A stretch of DNA of 64,000 nucleotides from Thalassospira tepidiphila MCCC 1A03514 (GTDB lineage: Bacteria > Pseudomonadota > Alphaproteobacteria > Rhodospirillales > Thalassospiraceae): positions 620,001 through 684,000 of the forward strand of contig NZ_JPVZ01000001.1 of NCBI RefSeq assembly GCF_001662875.1. Reading direction: 5' to 3'. A program made the translations under genes and the position numbers. The notes under the pieces were generated by a model that worked only from the letters and a program-made list of their open reading frames with translations, made no database searches and was not told the DNA's origin. Positions within the stretch are counted from its first letter, which is position 1. Each line of letters begins with the position of its first letter. Positions 1 to 9,081 of this stretch are shown in pieces.

Positions 1-1
1 G

Positions 2-1993
2 CTTTGGCTACGTGCATCGTTGCGCATGCTCTCCCCGCAACGGGCTTCTGCCACACCGGCAGGCAGCCCAGCCTTTTCCGATGACGATGATAATGACGGT
101 ACTTTCGGGCAGACTACGGTAAAACCGACCAGCCTGTTTCTGCTGCCTGGCGTCATTCTGTTACTTGGCCTTCTGGCTGAGGGGGCGTTGCTTAATGCCT
201 TTATCGTCAGTGACTTCACCCTGCCCATCGTATCGAACGTCAGTCATTCATCGACCCCATTGCTTTATCGCATTGGGGCGGCCTTTACCCCCGATGGCGG
301 GGCCATGCTGCTGTGGCTTCTGGCCCTTTCACTGGTCAATCTTCTGATTGCGATCCAACTGCGCAGTTCAGTGGCCATCTGTACGGATCGCTTTGCCCGC
401 AATGCCCTTTCCGTTCTTGGCGCATTGATCACAATTCTTGGTGTCGTGACACTGATTGATGCCGACCCGTTCCTGCGCGTCACTGTTGCGCCGCTTGATG
501 GTCGGGGGATGAACCCGCAAAGCCAGGACCTTCTTAAAGTCCTGCGCGAACCGTTCCTTTATCTTGGTCTGGCGGGCCTTGCCGGTATCTTTGCCATGAC
601 ACTGGCCGGTTTGCTTGACCGCAAGATTGACCGCCGGTTTGCCGAAACCATGCGATCCTGGACCATCATATCCTGGGTCTGCCTTGGCACCGCGATTGCG
701 ATCAATGCCTATCGCTCCTACAGCGAACAAGCATGGGGTGGCTGGTGGTACTGGGACACGGCGGAAAACAGCCTTCTCTTGCCATGGTTGCTGGCAACCG
801 CCCTTTTGCATTGCCGGGCCGTTCTGGAAAAAACCGAAACCCTACGCGCCTGGACAGCCTTTCTGGGCATCACAACGCTTGCGGTGGGATGGTTCGGGGT
901 CTACCTGACCCGATCAGATCTGTTTGCGCCCCTGCCCGAAACACAGCTTCTGCCGATTGACAGTACCGGACTTCTGGTCGCGTTTTGTCTGGTGTTTGCC
1001 GTCGCCTATTACCTGTTTTGGCGCTCTGTCGATCAGATGGGCGATGGTCGCGGTTTTGATGTCATTTCGCGCGAAAGTGCGATGTTCCTCAACAGCGTCA
1101 TGCTGTCGCTGGTTGCTGCCGTCGTGCTGATCGGAACGATTTATCCACTGGTTTTGCAATGGATTACGGGCGACCCGATCACGGTAGGTGCGCCGTTCTA
1201 TGTCAAAGCTCTGATCCCGATTGTTCTGCCCTTGCTGTTTCTGATGGCCTTTGCCCCGGCTCTGCGCTGGCGACAAGATGAAGTCTGGATGATCGGGCGG
1301 CGCATGAAGCTTGCAGCCATCCTGTCGCTCATCACGGTGCTGTTCGTTTCCATCCGCTTTATCGACCTGTCCCCCGCACCACTGATCGGTATCGGTCTTG
1401 CCGGTTGGGTTCTGACCGCGTCGCTAAGTGATCTGTGGGCGCGGCTTTGGCGTCATCCTGAATATGGCGAAAGCAAATATCGCAATCTGCAACTTCTGGG
1501 TCCGCGCTATATCAGCATGACCCTTTCCCATATCGGCCTTGCAATCCTGATTGCCGGTGGATCGGCCAGCAGCATCTGGGAAGAACAGGTTGTTGTCTCT
1601 GCCCGTGCCGGACAAAGTATTCAGGCAGGTCCCTATAACCTGCAATATGAAGGTGTCTCACTTCTGGCTGGTGAAAACTATGCCACCCGTCAGGCGACCT
1701 TTATCCTGTATCGGCACTCCCTGCCTGTCACCGAACTTTTCCCTGAAATTCGCTATTACCCGATCCGTGGCGTTGAAACCCGTGAAGCCGATATCTGGCA
1801 TGGTCGCGATGGCGATCTGCATGTCTCGATCGGTGACCGTGATGATGATGGCGGCCGGGTGGTAACGGTTCATTATTTGCCCATGATGCCCTGGGTCTGG
1901 GGCGGCATGTTATTGATGTTGATCGGTGGATGTTTCAGCATCCTCACGCGCGTAATCCTGCGCTTCAAGAAGACTGGAGTTCCCGCTTCATGA
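2..1993 (+). CDS. ccmF: Cytochrome c maturation protein CcmF (5' end outside window)
   Basis: CcmF is the inner-membrane haem ligation subunit of system I cytochrome c maturation; it attaches haem from CcmE to apocytochrome held by CcmH/CcmI. The sequence has many hydrophobic segments and the Trp-rich haem-handling motif WGGWWYWDTAEN near residue 240, preceded by the family signature around SDFTLPIV and YRIGAA. A periplasmic domain precedes the last membrane helix. The frame stays open to the first base. E. coli CcmF has one more transmembrane helix before the segment seen at residues 39-62, so the true start probably lies upstream of the window; TTG at 20 and ATG at 26 are only internal possibilities. 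The stop overlaps the ccmG start as ATGA, which indicates translational coupling in one ccm operon. Confidence 0.93.
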   Translation, partial: LWLRASLRMLSPQRASATPAGSPAFSDDDDNDGTFGQTTVKPTSLFLLPGVILLLGLLAEGALLNAFIVSDFTLPIVSNVSHSSTPLLYRIGAAFTPDGGAMLLWLLALSLVNLLIAIQLRSSVAICTDRFARNALSVLGALITILGVVTLIDADPFLRVTVAPLDGRGMNPQSQDLLKVLREPFLYLGLAGLAGIFAMTLAGLLDRKIDRRFAETMRSWTIISWVCLGTAIAINAYRSYSEQAWGGWWYWDTAENSLLLPWLLATALLHCRAVLEKTETLRAWTAFLGITTLAVGWFGVYLTRSDLFAPLPETQLLPIDSTGLLVAFCLVFAVAYYLFWRSVDQMGDGRGFDVISRESAMFLNSVMLSLVAAVVLIGTIYPLVLQWITGDPITVGAPFYVKALIPIVLPLLFLMAFAPALRWRQDEVWMIGRRMKLAAILSLITVLFVSIRFIDLSPAPLIGIGLAGWVLTASLSDLWARLWRHPEYGESKYRNLQLLGPRYISMTLSHIGLAILIAGGSASSIWEEQVVVSARAGQSIQAGPYNLQYEGVSLLAGENYATRQATFILYRHSLPVTELFPEIRYYPIRGVETREADIWHGRDGDLHVSIGDRDDDGGRVVTVHYLPMMPWVWGGMLLMLIGGCFSILTRVILRFKKTGVPAS

Positions 1994-2526
1994 GATTTTC
2001 GATCGCTGTCATTCCGCTGGTTTTGTTTGCCGCACTGGCCGGGGTGTTCTTGTTAAACATCGACAAGGATGCATCGGTTGTGCCATCGGTCCTGATCGAT
2101 AAACCGGCACCGGAATTCTCGCTGCCGCCACTGCCAGGCCGGGACAAGGGCCTGTCGCGTGCTGATCTGACCAAGGGCGAGGTATCGGTTCTGAACGTCT
2201 TTGCAAGCTGGTGCGTTCCATGTCGCGCAGAACATCCGCTGATCAAACGCCTGTCACGCGAAGCCGACGTTCCGGTCTATGGCCTGAATTACAAGGAAAA
2301 GGATCCCGAGGACGGCGTGAAATGGTTGGCCGAACTTGGCGATCCCTATACCGCTGTCGGCATGGATCTGTCGGGCCGGACCGGCATTGATTTTGGCGTC
2401 TATGGCGTGCCGGAAACCTTCATCATCGATGGTACTGGCCAAATCAGATACAAGCATGTCGGGCCTGTTACGGTCGAAGTCCTTGAAAAGGTCCTGCTGC
2501 CGAAAATCGCGGAGTTAAAGGGATGA
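1990..2526 (+). CDS. ccmG: Thiol:disulfide interchange protein CcmG/DsbE
   Basis: This is a periplasmic, membrane-anchored thioredoxin-like protein that reduces the CXXCH cysteines of apocytochrome c so that haem can be attached. The 178-residue product begins with a hydrophobic anchor (RFSIAVIPLVLFAALAGVF) followed by the thioredoxin fold with active site WCVPC and the family cis-Pro region GVPETF. A reading frame extends upstream inside ccmF, but the ATG overlapping the ccmF stop places the anchor at the N-terminus and is the better start. It ends in another ATGA overlap with ccmH. Length and motifs are normal for the family. Confidence 0.95.
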   Translation: MRFSIAVIPLVLFAALAGVFLLNIDKDASVVPSVLIDKPAPEFSLPPLPGRDKGLSRADLTKGEVSVLNVFASWCVPCRAEHPLIKRLSREADVPVYGLNYKEKDPEDGVKWLAELGDPYTAVGMDLSGRTGIDFGVYGVPETFIIDGTGQIRYKHVGPVTVEVLEKVLLPKIAELKG

Positions 2527-3023
2527 TAAGCCGCTTTAAACTTGTTTTTGGCGCACTTGCCATTCTGGTTCCGGTCATTGCATCGAACCCGGCATTTGCG
2601 GTCAACCCCGATGAAATGCTGTCCAACCCGGTTCTGGAAGAACGCGCGCGCGAAATCAGCAAGGAACTGCGCTGCCTTGTCTGTCAGAATCAGTCGATTG
2701 ATGATTCTGATGCCGAACTGGCGCGTGATCTGCGCGTGCTGGTGCGTGAACGCCTCGTTGCCGGCGACGATAATGAAGAGGTCATTGACTATATCGTTGC
2801 GCGCTATGGCGACTATGTCCTTTTGAACCCGCCGTTAAAACCGGAAACCTATATTCTGTGGGCAAGCCCGGCTGTTCTGGTGGTGCTGGCGTTGCTGGCG
2901 GTCTTTGCGTTCTATCGCCGCAAGCAGCGCGAAGGTTCCCCGGCATCTGCATCCCTGTCAAAAGACGAACAGGACCGTCTGGACGAACTTCTTGGCACTT
3001 CAAATGATGACGGCAAGTCCTGA
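2523..3023 (+). CDS. ccmH: Cytochrome c-type biogenesis protein CcmH (CycL)
   Basis: CcmH is the membrane-anchored periplasmic thiol protein that works with CcmG and CcmF to keep apocytochrome c reduced. The 166-residue protein has a signal peptide ending near AFAV, the hallmark LRCLVCQNQSI redox motif, the three-helix bundle that follows it, and one C-terminal transmembrane segment (ILWASPAVLVVLALLAVFAFY) with a basic cytoplasmic tail. This is the short alphaproteobacterial form; the TPR part, fused in E. coli CcmH, is encoded separately just downstream. The start overlaps the ccmG stop. Confidence 0.95.
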   Translation: MISRFKLVFGALAILVPVIASNPAFAVNPDEMLSNPVLEERAREISKELRCLVCQNQSIDDSDAELARDLRVLVRERLVAGDDNEEVIDYIVARYGDYVLLNPPLKPETYILWASPAVLVVLALLAVFAFYRRKQREGSPASASLSKDEQDRLDELLGTSNDDGKS

Positions 3024-3069
3024 TGAAACGTGATCGCCTGACATATCGTCAACCGGTCGGAGGTTTCGC

Positions 3070-3786
3070 GTGATCTGGGTTGGCTTGACGGTTCTGGCAG
3101 TTCTGGCGGGTTCTGCACTCTATGCAAGCCTGCCGAAATCCGACGGGCACGGATCTCGTGCGCGCCGTTTGACGTTTGCCGCACTCCCGGTCATCGCGGC
3201 ACTGGGTCTTTATGCGATCATTGGCAGTCCGATGCTGCCATCACGCCCCTATGCAGACCGTGCCGGTGAACGCAACCTGGCCGCCGCCGCGGCCGTTGCC
3301 GATAACGCCACCGACCCGGATTTCAAAACCGATCAACAGATCAGGCGCTTGCTTAATCAGATTGTCGTCTCGCTTGAGGTAAACCCGCGCAATCTTCAAG
3401 GCTGGGTCGCCTTGGCGCGTGGATCGCTGCGCCTTGGCAATATTGAACGGGCCGTTGCCGCCTTTGCGCAGGCCTACGCCCTTTCGGGTCACAATCCGTT
3501 GCTTGCCATCGAATATGCCGATACCCGCATCACCGCGCAGGATGGTCAGATCGACAGTACATCACGCGATCTTGTGCTTCATGCCCTTGGGCAAATGCCC
3601 AACCATCTGTTGGCACGCTACTATTACGGCATGATGCTGAAACAAAATGGCAAATCCGATCAGGCGCTTCGCGTGCTTAGCGACCTTTATCGCGACCTTC
3701 CCAAGGACGACCCGCTCGGCAATGCCACCGAAAGCGAAATCAAGGCCCTGCAATCCAGTGCAGATGCCGTGATCAGCGCGGATTAG
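3070..3786 (+). CDS. ccmI: Cytochrome c biogenesis protein CcmI (TPR apocytochrome chaperone)
   Basis: CcmI chaperones apocytochrome c to the haem ligation complex. The GTG start has a good ribosome-binding site (GGAGG about seven bases upstream). The 238-residue protein begins with a hydrophobic segment, has a second one near residues 36-52 (TFAALPVIAALGLYAIIG), and then a periplasmic domain with TPR-like helices (QGWVALARGSLRLGNIERAV, LARYYYGMMLKQ). It is shorter than many CcmI proteins, so it has the membrane hairpin and a compact TPR domain only. It sits 46 bp after ccmH and is the last gene of the operon. No obvious terminator lies in the 14-bp gap before the convergent gene. Confidence 0.85.
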   Translation: MIWVGLTVLAVLAGSALYASLPKSDGHGSRARRLTFAALPVIAALGLYAIIGSPMLPSRPYADRAGERNLAAAAAVADNATDPDFKTDQQIRRLLNQIVVSLEVNPRNLQGWVALARGSLRLGNIERAVAAFAQAYALSGHNPLLAIEYADTRITAQDGQIDSTSRDLVLHALGQMPNHLLARYYYGMMLKQNGKSDQALRVLSDLYRDLPKDDPLGNATESEIKALQSSADAVISAD

Positions 3787-3800
3787 TCCGGATAGCTGCA

Positions 3801-4088
3801 TCAAGCCGCGAACAGATAAAGCACCCCGAGCAACACCGCGACAATCAGAACCAATGTCCCGCCAAGGGCCATCAACTTGATGATCGGATGAAGATTATCA
3901 AGTTCGCCCGGCTGCGGCGCATTCCCGACGCCATTTGCCGATGATTGCCCCTCGTTAAACCGTCGCAAAGCTTCTTCGCCGCTCATGGGCGGCATCTTGA
4001 TACGATCAAGGACCGTCCCCTGATCCGGGCGACGGTCCTTGTCATGTGATGGGTGCTTTTGCGGGGTGTCGCCGTTACTGGCTGTCAT
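3801..4088 (-). CDS. Small tail-anchored membrane protein of unknown function
   Basis: The predicted product is a 95-residue protein with a polar, charged N-terminal two thirds (motif MPPMSGEEALRRFNEGQ) and one C-terminal transmembrane helix (KLMALGGTLVLIVAVLLGVLYLF). It has no signal peptide, so it probably sits in the inner membrane with its N-terminus in the cytoplasm. It starts 15 bp after the lytic transglycosylase gene and is probably co-transcribed with it. I do not recognise the family; proximity suggests an envelope-related role, which is inference only. Confidence 0.7.
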   Translation of the reverse strand: MTASNGDTPQKHPSHDKDRRPDQGTVLDRIKMPPMSGEEALRRFNEGQSSANGVGNAPQPGELDNLHPIIKLMALGGTLVLIVAVLLGVLYLFAA

Positions 4089-4103
4089 CGCAGATGAGTG
4101 TGC

Positions 4104-5972
4104 TTAACGCTGGGCCGTCAGTCCGCGATCATTTTCCTGATCCTGCGGCTGATAGGTTGGCCATTCACCGGCGGCCAGAAGATCAAGCGACGGCGTTTCC
4201 TGACCAAACCGCGAACGATACATCCAAAGGTTTGCCATCACGCGTTCGATGAACAGTCGGGTTTCGCGCGATGGAATGCTTTCGATGAAATACAGCGGAT
4301 CGACATTGTCCTTAAGCGCCTTCTGCCAACGGCCAAGATTGCCAATGCCACCGTTATAGGCTGCCATCAACTGCAAGAAGCCGTTATCAACGCCATTCTG
4401 TTCAAGCAGGTGATCAACGTATTTCTGCCCCAGCGACAGGTTGATTTCCGGCTGATACAGCTCGGCACGCTTTTCACCCCGGTAACGGGTATTGCCGATA
4501 TAGCTTGCGGTTGCCGGCATCAGTTGCATCAAGCCACGCGCACCGGCATGACTGCGGGCGTCGGTATTGAAACCTGATTCCTGACGCATGAAGGCATAAA
4601 TCACCGCCCGGTCAACTTCGTAACCACCTTCCGGCTCCCATGGCGGAACCGGATAAAGCGCGTTTACAAACACATCACCGGTCTTCTGGGCGATGTAGCT
4701 GCCAAGGCGCATGGTAAGCGATGCAAAGTTGGCGGTATCGGTCAGCGCCAAAACAGCACGGCGCAGCGAATCATCATCTTTTGCCGCGGCCTTGCGCAAT
4801 TCACGTTCTGCTTCATCGCGCTGCCCGATCTGCAACAGCGAAAGCGCACGACGCCCATGCGGATCAAGCTTCAGCTTGTTGGCACGGTTTTCATCAAGTT
4901 CCAGGCTGTCCCAGTCGAAGACATCATCACGGCCAAGTGCGCGCATCGCCAACTGACCATAGAACGAGCGCGGATATTCCGCCGCGCGGTTCAACATGGC
5001 ATCGGCCTCTTCGAACCGGCCAGCGGCCAGATCAATACGCCCTGCCCAGAACGCACCGGCGGTCCGGGTCCAGCTGGATGCATATTTGTTGGTGCTCAGC
5101 GCTGCGAAATGGGCGTGCGATTCATCCATCTTGCCCAGACGCCACGCGGTCAGACCCGCCGTCCAATGTGCCTGCGGCAGGTACTTGCCCGAACGCTTTG
5201 CCGCTTCACCGGCATATTTCAACGCAAGGTCCGGTTTGCCAAAGTAATAGTAACCTGATGCAATTGCCGCCTTGGCGTGGTCCTGCTCATAGGCATCAAA
5301 AAGACGCTGCGCCTCGTCACTTTCAAGAACTTCCAGCGCGCCGGTCGGCCAGCCACTGCCGATGCGATGGCGGATGCGACTTTTCAGGGTCGCGACGCGC
5401 GAACGTTGCTTGGACGACAGCTTCTTGGATGACTTGTGATAATAGGGCGTGATGTTCTCGTAATCATAACCGGCACCCGAAACATAGCTGCCCACAGGCT
5501 TTTTCGGATAATTGGCCGATCCGCGACGTGTCAGCGCAAGTTTATAGATGCGCGGTGCCTGCGGATGATCGGCATAACTGGCAAGCCAGTCTTTCAGTTC
5601 CTTGTAACGCGAACGGTAGGCCGTCGGATGCAGATAACGCTGCGCCATCACGTGCCCCATCAGGACATCATCAGACAGGCGCGAAATCAGGCGGTCGGCA
5701 TCTTGCCAACGGCCCTGTTCCTGAACGGCAAAAATCTGTTCGTAAAGTTCGGCGTCACGTTCGGAAAGTGGCTTGGGGATTACGGTCGAAAGCGCGTCAT
5801 CCAGAACCGGGCTGCCAAGGGCTGCCTGTTCCTGCGTGCTGGCAACAGCAGGTGACGTGGCCCCCATGACGGTCATGGTGCCAAGAAACGCGAAGAATAG
5901 GCCCTGCCTTAAGGTGCTTTTGACACCCGGCAGGCGTGTTCTTATTGCTTCGATCAAAATTAGTTTCCCCAA
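4104..5972 (-). CDS. slt: Soluble lytic murein transglycosylase
   Basis: This periplasmic enzyme cleaves the MurNAc-GlcNAc bond of peptidoglycan, producing 1,6-anhydro ends. The 622-residue protein has a basic N-terminus with a hydrophobic signal region ending near SPAVAS, a long alpha-helical superhelical domain rich in TPR-like repeats, and a C-terminal SLT domain with the motif MRQESGFN (catalytic Glu near residue 465), GARGLMQLMPATA and AAYNGG. These match Slt70-type enzymes. The most upstream usable codon is a TTG; no ATG occurs before the signal sequence, so the exact start is uncertain. A small membrane protein gene follows closely. Confidence 0.92.
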   Translation of the reverse strand: MGKLILIEAIRTRLPGVKSTLRQGLFFAFLGTMTVMGATSPAVASTQEQAALGSPVLDDALSTVIPKPLSERDAELYEQIFAVQEQGRWQDADRLISRLSDDVLMGHVMAQRYLHPTAYRSRYKELKDWLASYADHPQAPRIYKLALTRRGSANYPKKPVGSYVSGAGYDYENITPYYHKSSKKLSSKQRSRVATLKSRIRHRIGSGWPTGALEVLESDEAQRLFDAYEQDHAKAAIASGYYYFGKPDLALKYAGEAAKRSGKYLPQAHWTAGLTAWRLGKMDESHAHFAALSTNKYASSWTRTAGAFWAGRIDLAAGRFEEADAMLNRAAEYPRSFYGQLAMRALGRDDVFDWDSLELDENRANKLKLDPHGRRALSLLQIGQRDEAERELRKAAAKDDDSLRRAVLALTDTANFASLTMRLGSYIAQKTGDVFVNALYPVPPWEPEGGYEVDRAVIYAFMRQESGFNTDARSHAGARGLMQLMPATASYIGNTRYRGEKRAELYQPEINLSLGQKYVDHLLEQNGVDNGFLQLMAAYNGGIGNLGRWQKALKDNVDPLYFIESIPSRETRLFIERVMANLWMYRSRFGQETPSLDLLAAGEWPTYQPQDQENDRGLTAQR

Positions 5973-6189
5973 CGAGACTTGTTTTCAAGCCGCGTGTTTA
6001 TCCCGAAGCAGTTTGGTCTCGCAACCCGTTGCCTGTGGTGTTCCCCCTCGTGCAACGGCGTCCCTTATAGCAGCAAATGGCCAAACCGCGAAATCATTTA
6101 TCTGGAATCAAGCACTTGGCCCACACCAGATTACGCACCCCGAACGCATGCATATCTCCCATGCATACAGTCAGTTTATCGCCAATTCC

Positions 6190-7080
6190 TTAAAGCTTTT
6201 GTGCGATCGCGCGCAAATCACGCCAGGCAAGGCGTTTCTGTTCCGGCGTGCGCAGAAGATAAGCCGGATGGAACATCGCAGTCAGGTCGGCCTTTTTGCC
6301 ATCGGCAAAGGCAACTTCCTTCCATGTGCCGCGCAAACGCGTGATCCCGCGATCTTCTTCCATCAGGGTTTTGGCCGAACTGCCGCCAAGACACACCACA
6401 ACCTTGGGCCCGATCAATTCAAGATGGCGGCGCACAAACGGTTCACATACTGCAACTTCGGCTGTGGTCGGCTGGCGGTTTCCCGGTGGCCGCCATGGCA
6501 GGATATTGGTTATGTAAACTTCTTCACGCGCCAGGCCGATGGATCGCAACATGGCATCAAGCAACTTGCCACTTGGCCCGACAAACGGCAGTCCCTGACG
6601 GTCCTCCTCTGCACCGGGCGCTTCGCCGACCAGCACCAGCTTGGCCTCGACACTGCCGGTGCCAAAAACGGTATTGCTGGCGGACTTCTTAAGAGCACAG
6701 CCTTCAAACTTTTCAATCGCCGCCTTGAGTTCCTCAAGACTGTTTGCCGCGGCCGCCGCATCACGTGCGGACTGGCGTGCCTCATGCGGCGTGTCAGACA
6801 ATAAAAACCCACCATCCGCGCCAGCGGGCATTGGTGCCGGGCCGGTGCCAGCTGCCTGTGCCGGACGGGCCGACGCCCCTGCCGGACGCTGCGGGTTGGT
6901 GCCCGCATTCGCGCCAAAGCCCGGCCGGTTCGCCGCGTTCTGACGCAGGCTTTCGGACGCCTTGAAACGGTCAAGCGGCTCGTCGGCGATGGCCTCGTCC
7001 GCGCCCATTTCAAATTGCCAGACAAGGGCCTCGAACGGGTCGAGATTATTTACATCAAAGTCTGTAATTGGTTTGCTCAT
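6190..7080 (-). CDS. Uracil-DNA glycosylase, family 4-like
   Basis: This enzyme removes uracil from DNA to start base excision repair. The 296-residue protein has a low-complexity Ala/Pro/Gly-rich N-terminal stretch (about residues 1-115) followed by the glycosylase domain, with motif 1 GEAPG (152-156), LPFVGPSGKLLD, YITNILPWRPPGNRQP and the substrate-binding motif HPAYLL (271-276). Family 4 enzymes usually carry a [4Fe-4S] cluster on four cysteines. I find candidates C128, C212 and C230, but the first cysteine of the usual CxxC pair is replaced. The gene stands alone and reads toward slt. Confidence 0.9.
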   Translation of the reverse strand: MSKPITDFDVNNLDPFEALVWQFEMGADEAIADEPLDRFKASESLRQNAANRPGFGANAGTNPQRPAGASARPAQAAGTGPAPMPAGADGGFLLSDTPHEARQSARDAAAAANSLEELKAAIEKFEGCALKKSASNTVFGTGSVEAKLVLVGEAPGAEEDRQGLPFVGPSGKLLDAMLRSIGLAREEVYITNILPWRPPGNRQPTTAEVAVCEPFVRRHLELIGPKVVVCLGGSSAKTLMEEDRGITRLRGTWKEVAFADGKKADLTAMFHPAYLLRTPEQKRLAWRDLRAIAQKL

Positions 7081-7353
7081 CTACACTAAGGCGATGTATG
7101 TTGCACCGCGAACGGGATCGCAGCTGTTGCTTGGGACGACCTTATACGATTTTGGGTCCTTTGTGCCAGAGTACAAACGCGACACCGTTCGTGACTATGG
7201 ATTGTCAACTGATCCCATGATCGGTATAGCTGTATTCATAGAGAATTATGAGAGAATTCAGGGCTTGGGCGAGACTCTGAACGGTGAATACCGGCTCACG
7301 GCCAACGAACGGAAACAGTTCGATACGGTCGCCAGCCAAAGGAGAGAGGCCAA

Positions 7354-8991
7354 ATGGAACGGGAATCCATGGAATTTGACGTGGTCGTTGTTGGCGCCGG
7401 TGTATCCGGTCTGTCAGCGGCCATCAAGCTGATGCAACTCGCCCAGGAACAGGAAAAAGAAATCACCGTCTGTGTGGTTGAAAAAGGTTCCGAGGTCGGC
7501 GCACACACCCTTTCAGGTGCCGTGATGGAGCCACGCTCGATCAACGAACTTTTCCCGGACTGGAAAGAACGCGGCGCACCGCTGAACGTGCCGGCTGGCG
7601 AAGACCAGTTCATGATGCTGAGCGAAACTGGCGCTAAAAAGCTGCCGACCCCGCCGCAAATGCACAATAAAGGCAACTATATCGTCAGCCTTGGCAATGT
7701 TTGCCGCTGGCTTGGCGAACAGGCCGAGGCCCTTGGTGTTGAAGTTTATCCGGGCTTTGCCGCCGCCGAAGTTCTGTTTAACGAAGACGGATCGGTCAAG
7801 GGTATCGCCACGGGTGATATGGGCCTGCAACGTGATGGCACGCCGGGCCCGAACCATGAACCGGGTATGGAACTGCATGCCAAATACACCTTCTTTGCCG
7901 AAGGGTGCCGTGGTTCGCTGTCCGAACAGTTGATCAAGAAATTTGATCTGCGCAAAAATTCCGATCCGCAAACCTATGGCATCGGCATCAAGGAGCTTTG
8001 GGAAGTTGACCCCGAAGTCCACAAGGAAGGCCTGATTCAGCACACCGTTGGCTGGCCGCTTGATAAGGACACCTATGGCGGATCGTTCCTGTATCACCTT
8101 GATAACAATCAGGTGGTTGTTGGTTTCGTGATTGGTCTTGATTACGAAAACCCGCATCTCAGCCCGTTTGATGAATTCCAGCGTTTCAAGACGCATCCAG
8201 AAATCCGCAAGATCTTCGAAAACGGTCGTCGCATCTCGTACGGTGCACGTGCACTGAACGAAGGCGGTTTCCAGTCGATCCCAGATCTTGTTTTCCCGGG
8301 TGGCTGCCTGATCGGCTGTTCGGCCGGTTTCATGAACGTGCCGAAGATCAAGGGTTCGCACACCGCGATGAAGACCGGCATGCTCGCCGCCGAGGCCGCG
8401 TTTGAGGCCCTGACTGCGGATGAAGTTCCGGCAAAGATGGAAAGCTACCCGCAGCGCCTTAAAGACAGCTGGGTCTATCCGGAACTGCACAAGGTGCGTA
8501 ACATCCGACCGAGCTTCGCCAAGTGGGGCTTCTGGGGTGGCATGGCCTACAGTGCGGTTGATACCTATCTGTTCGGCGGCAAGGCACCATGGACCTTCAA
8601 AAACCATGCGGATCATGCCTGCCTGAAGCCAGCAGCAGAAATGCCAAAGATCGACTATCCGAAACCGGATGGGAAAATCAGCTTCGACAAGCTATCATCG
8701 GTCTTCCTGTCGAACACCAATCACAGCGAAGATCAGCCGATCCACCTGACGCTGAAAGATGCAAGTGTTCCGGTCAACACCAACCTTGCCGTCTATGACG
8801 GGCCAGAGGCACGTTTCTGCCCGGCCGGTGTCTATGAATTCGTCGAAGACGAAGACAATGGTGACAAGCGCCTGCAGATCAACGCGCAGAACTGCGTGCA
8901 TTGCAAAACCTGTGACATCAAGGACCCGACCCAGAACATCGTCTGGGTCGTGCCCGAAGGTGGCGGCGGCCCTAACTACCCGAATATGTAA
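7354..8991 (+). CDS. Electron transfer flavoprotein-ubiquinone oxidoreductase
   Basis: ETF-QO passes electrons from acyl-CoA and related dehydrogenases, via electron-transfer flavoprotein, into the quinone pool at the inner membrane. The 545-residue protein has the N-terminal FAD-binding motif [13 protein letters not shown], a ubiquinone-binding middle region, and C-terminal [4Fe-4S] ligands in FCPAG and [13 protein letters not shown], ending in the conserved [10 protein letters not shown]. The ATG is preceded by a clear AGGAGAG site. A strong terminator follows. The acyl-CoA dehydrogenase Mcd elsewhere in this window is a likely upstream electron source. The 273 bp before the gene hold no other convincing gene. 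Confidence 0.97.
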   Translation: MERESMEFDVVVVGAGVSGLSAAIKLMQLAQEQEKEITVCVVEKGSEVGAHTLSGAVMEPRSINELFPDWKERGAPLNVPAGEDQFMMLSETGAKKLPTPPQMHNKGNYIVSLGNVCRWLGEQAEALGVEVYPGFAAAEVLFNEDGSVKGIATGDMGLQRDGTPGPNHEPGMELHAKYTFFAEGCRGSLSEQLIKKFDLRKNSDPQTYGIGIKELWEVDPEVHKEGLIQHTVGWPLDKDTYGGSFLYHLDNNQVVVGFVIGLDYENPHLSPFDEFQRFKTHPEIRKIFENGRRISYGARALNEGGFQSIPDLVFPGGCLIGCSAGFMNVPKIKGSHTAMKTGMLAAEAAFEALTADEVPAKMESYPQRLKDSWVYPELHKVRNIRPSFAKWGFWGGMAYSAVDTYLFGGKAPWTFKNHADHACLKPAAEMPKIDYPKPDGKISFDKLSSVFLSNTNHSEDQPIHLTLKDASVPVNTNLAVYDGPEARFCPAGVYEFVEDEDNGDKRLQINAQNCVHCKTCDIKDPTQNIVWVVPEGGGGPNYPNM

Positions 8992-9014
8992 GCCTTTTTG
9001 GCTTTCCTCATACA

Positions 9015-9043
9015 AATAAGGGCCGCTTTTTGCGGCCCTTATT
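9015..9043. terminator. Rho-independent terminator after ETF-QO
   Basis: A perfect 12-bp stem (AATAAGGGCCGC / GCGGCCCTTATT) encloses a loop of five T. AT-rich arms at both ends mean it can work in both directions, serving the ETF-QO gene on the plus strand and the aldehyde dehydrogenase gene on the minus strand. Confidence 0.9.
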
Positions 9044-9057
9044 ATTTAGTCTGATGA

Positions 9058-9081
9058 TTTGATCACTTGATCATTTGATCA
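9058..9081. repeat. Three tandem TTGATCA octamers
   Basis: Three consecutive octamers TTTGATCA, CTTGATCA, TTTGATCA occur head to tail, each holding the palindrome TGATCA. The last copy overlaps the stop codon of the aldehyde dehydrogenase gene. I do not know a function; it may be a protein site or chance slippage. Confidence 0.8.

Noticed and set aside
6962-7432. 156-codon plus-strand frame over the uracil-DNA glycosylase start
   Set aside because: It overlaps the starts of two confident genes and shows no family similarity or ribosome-binding site.
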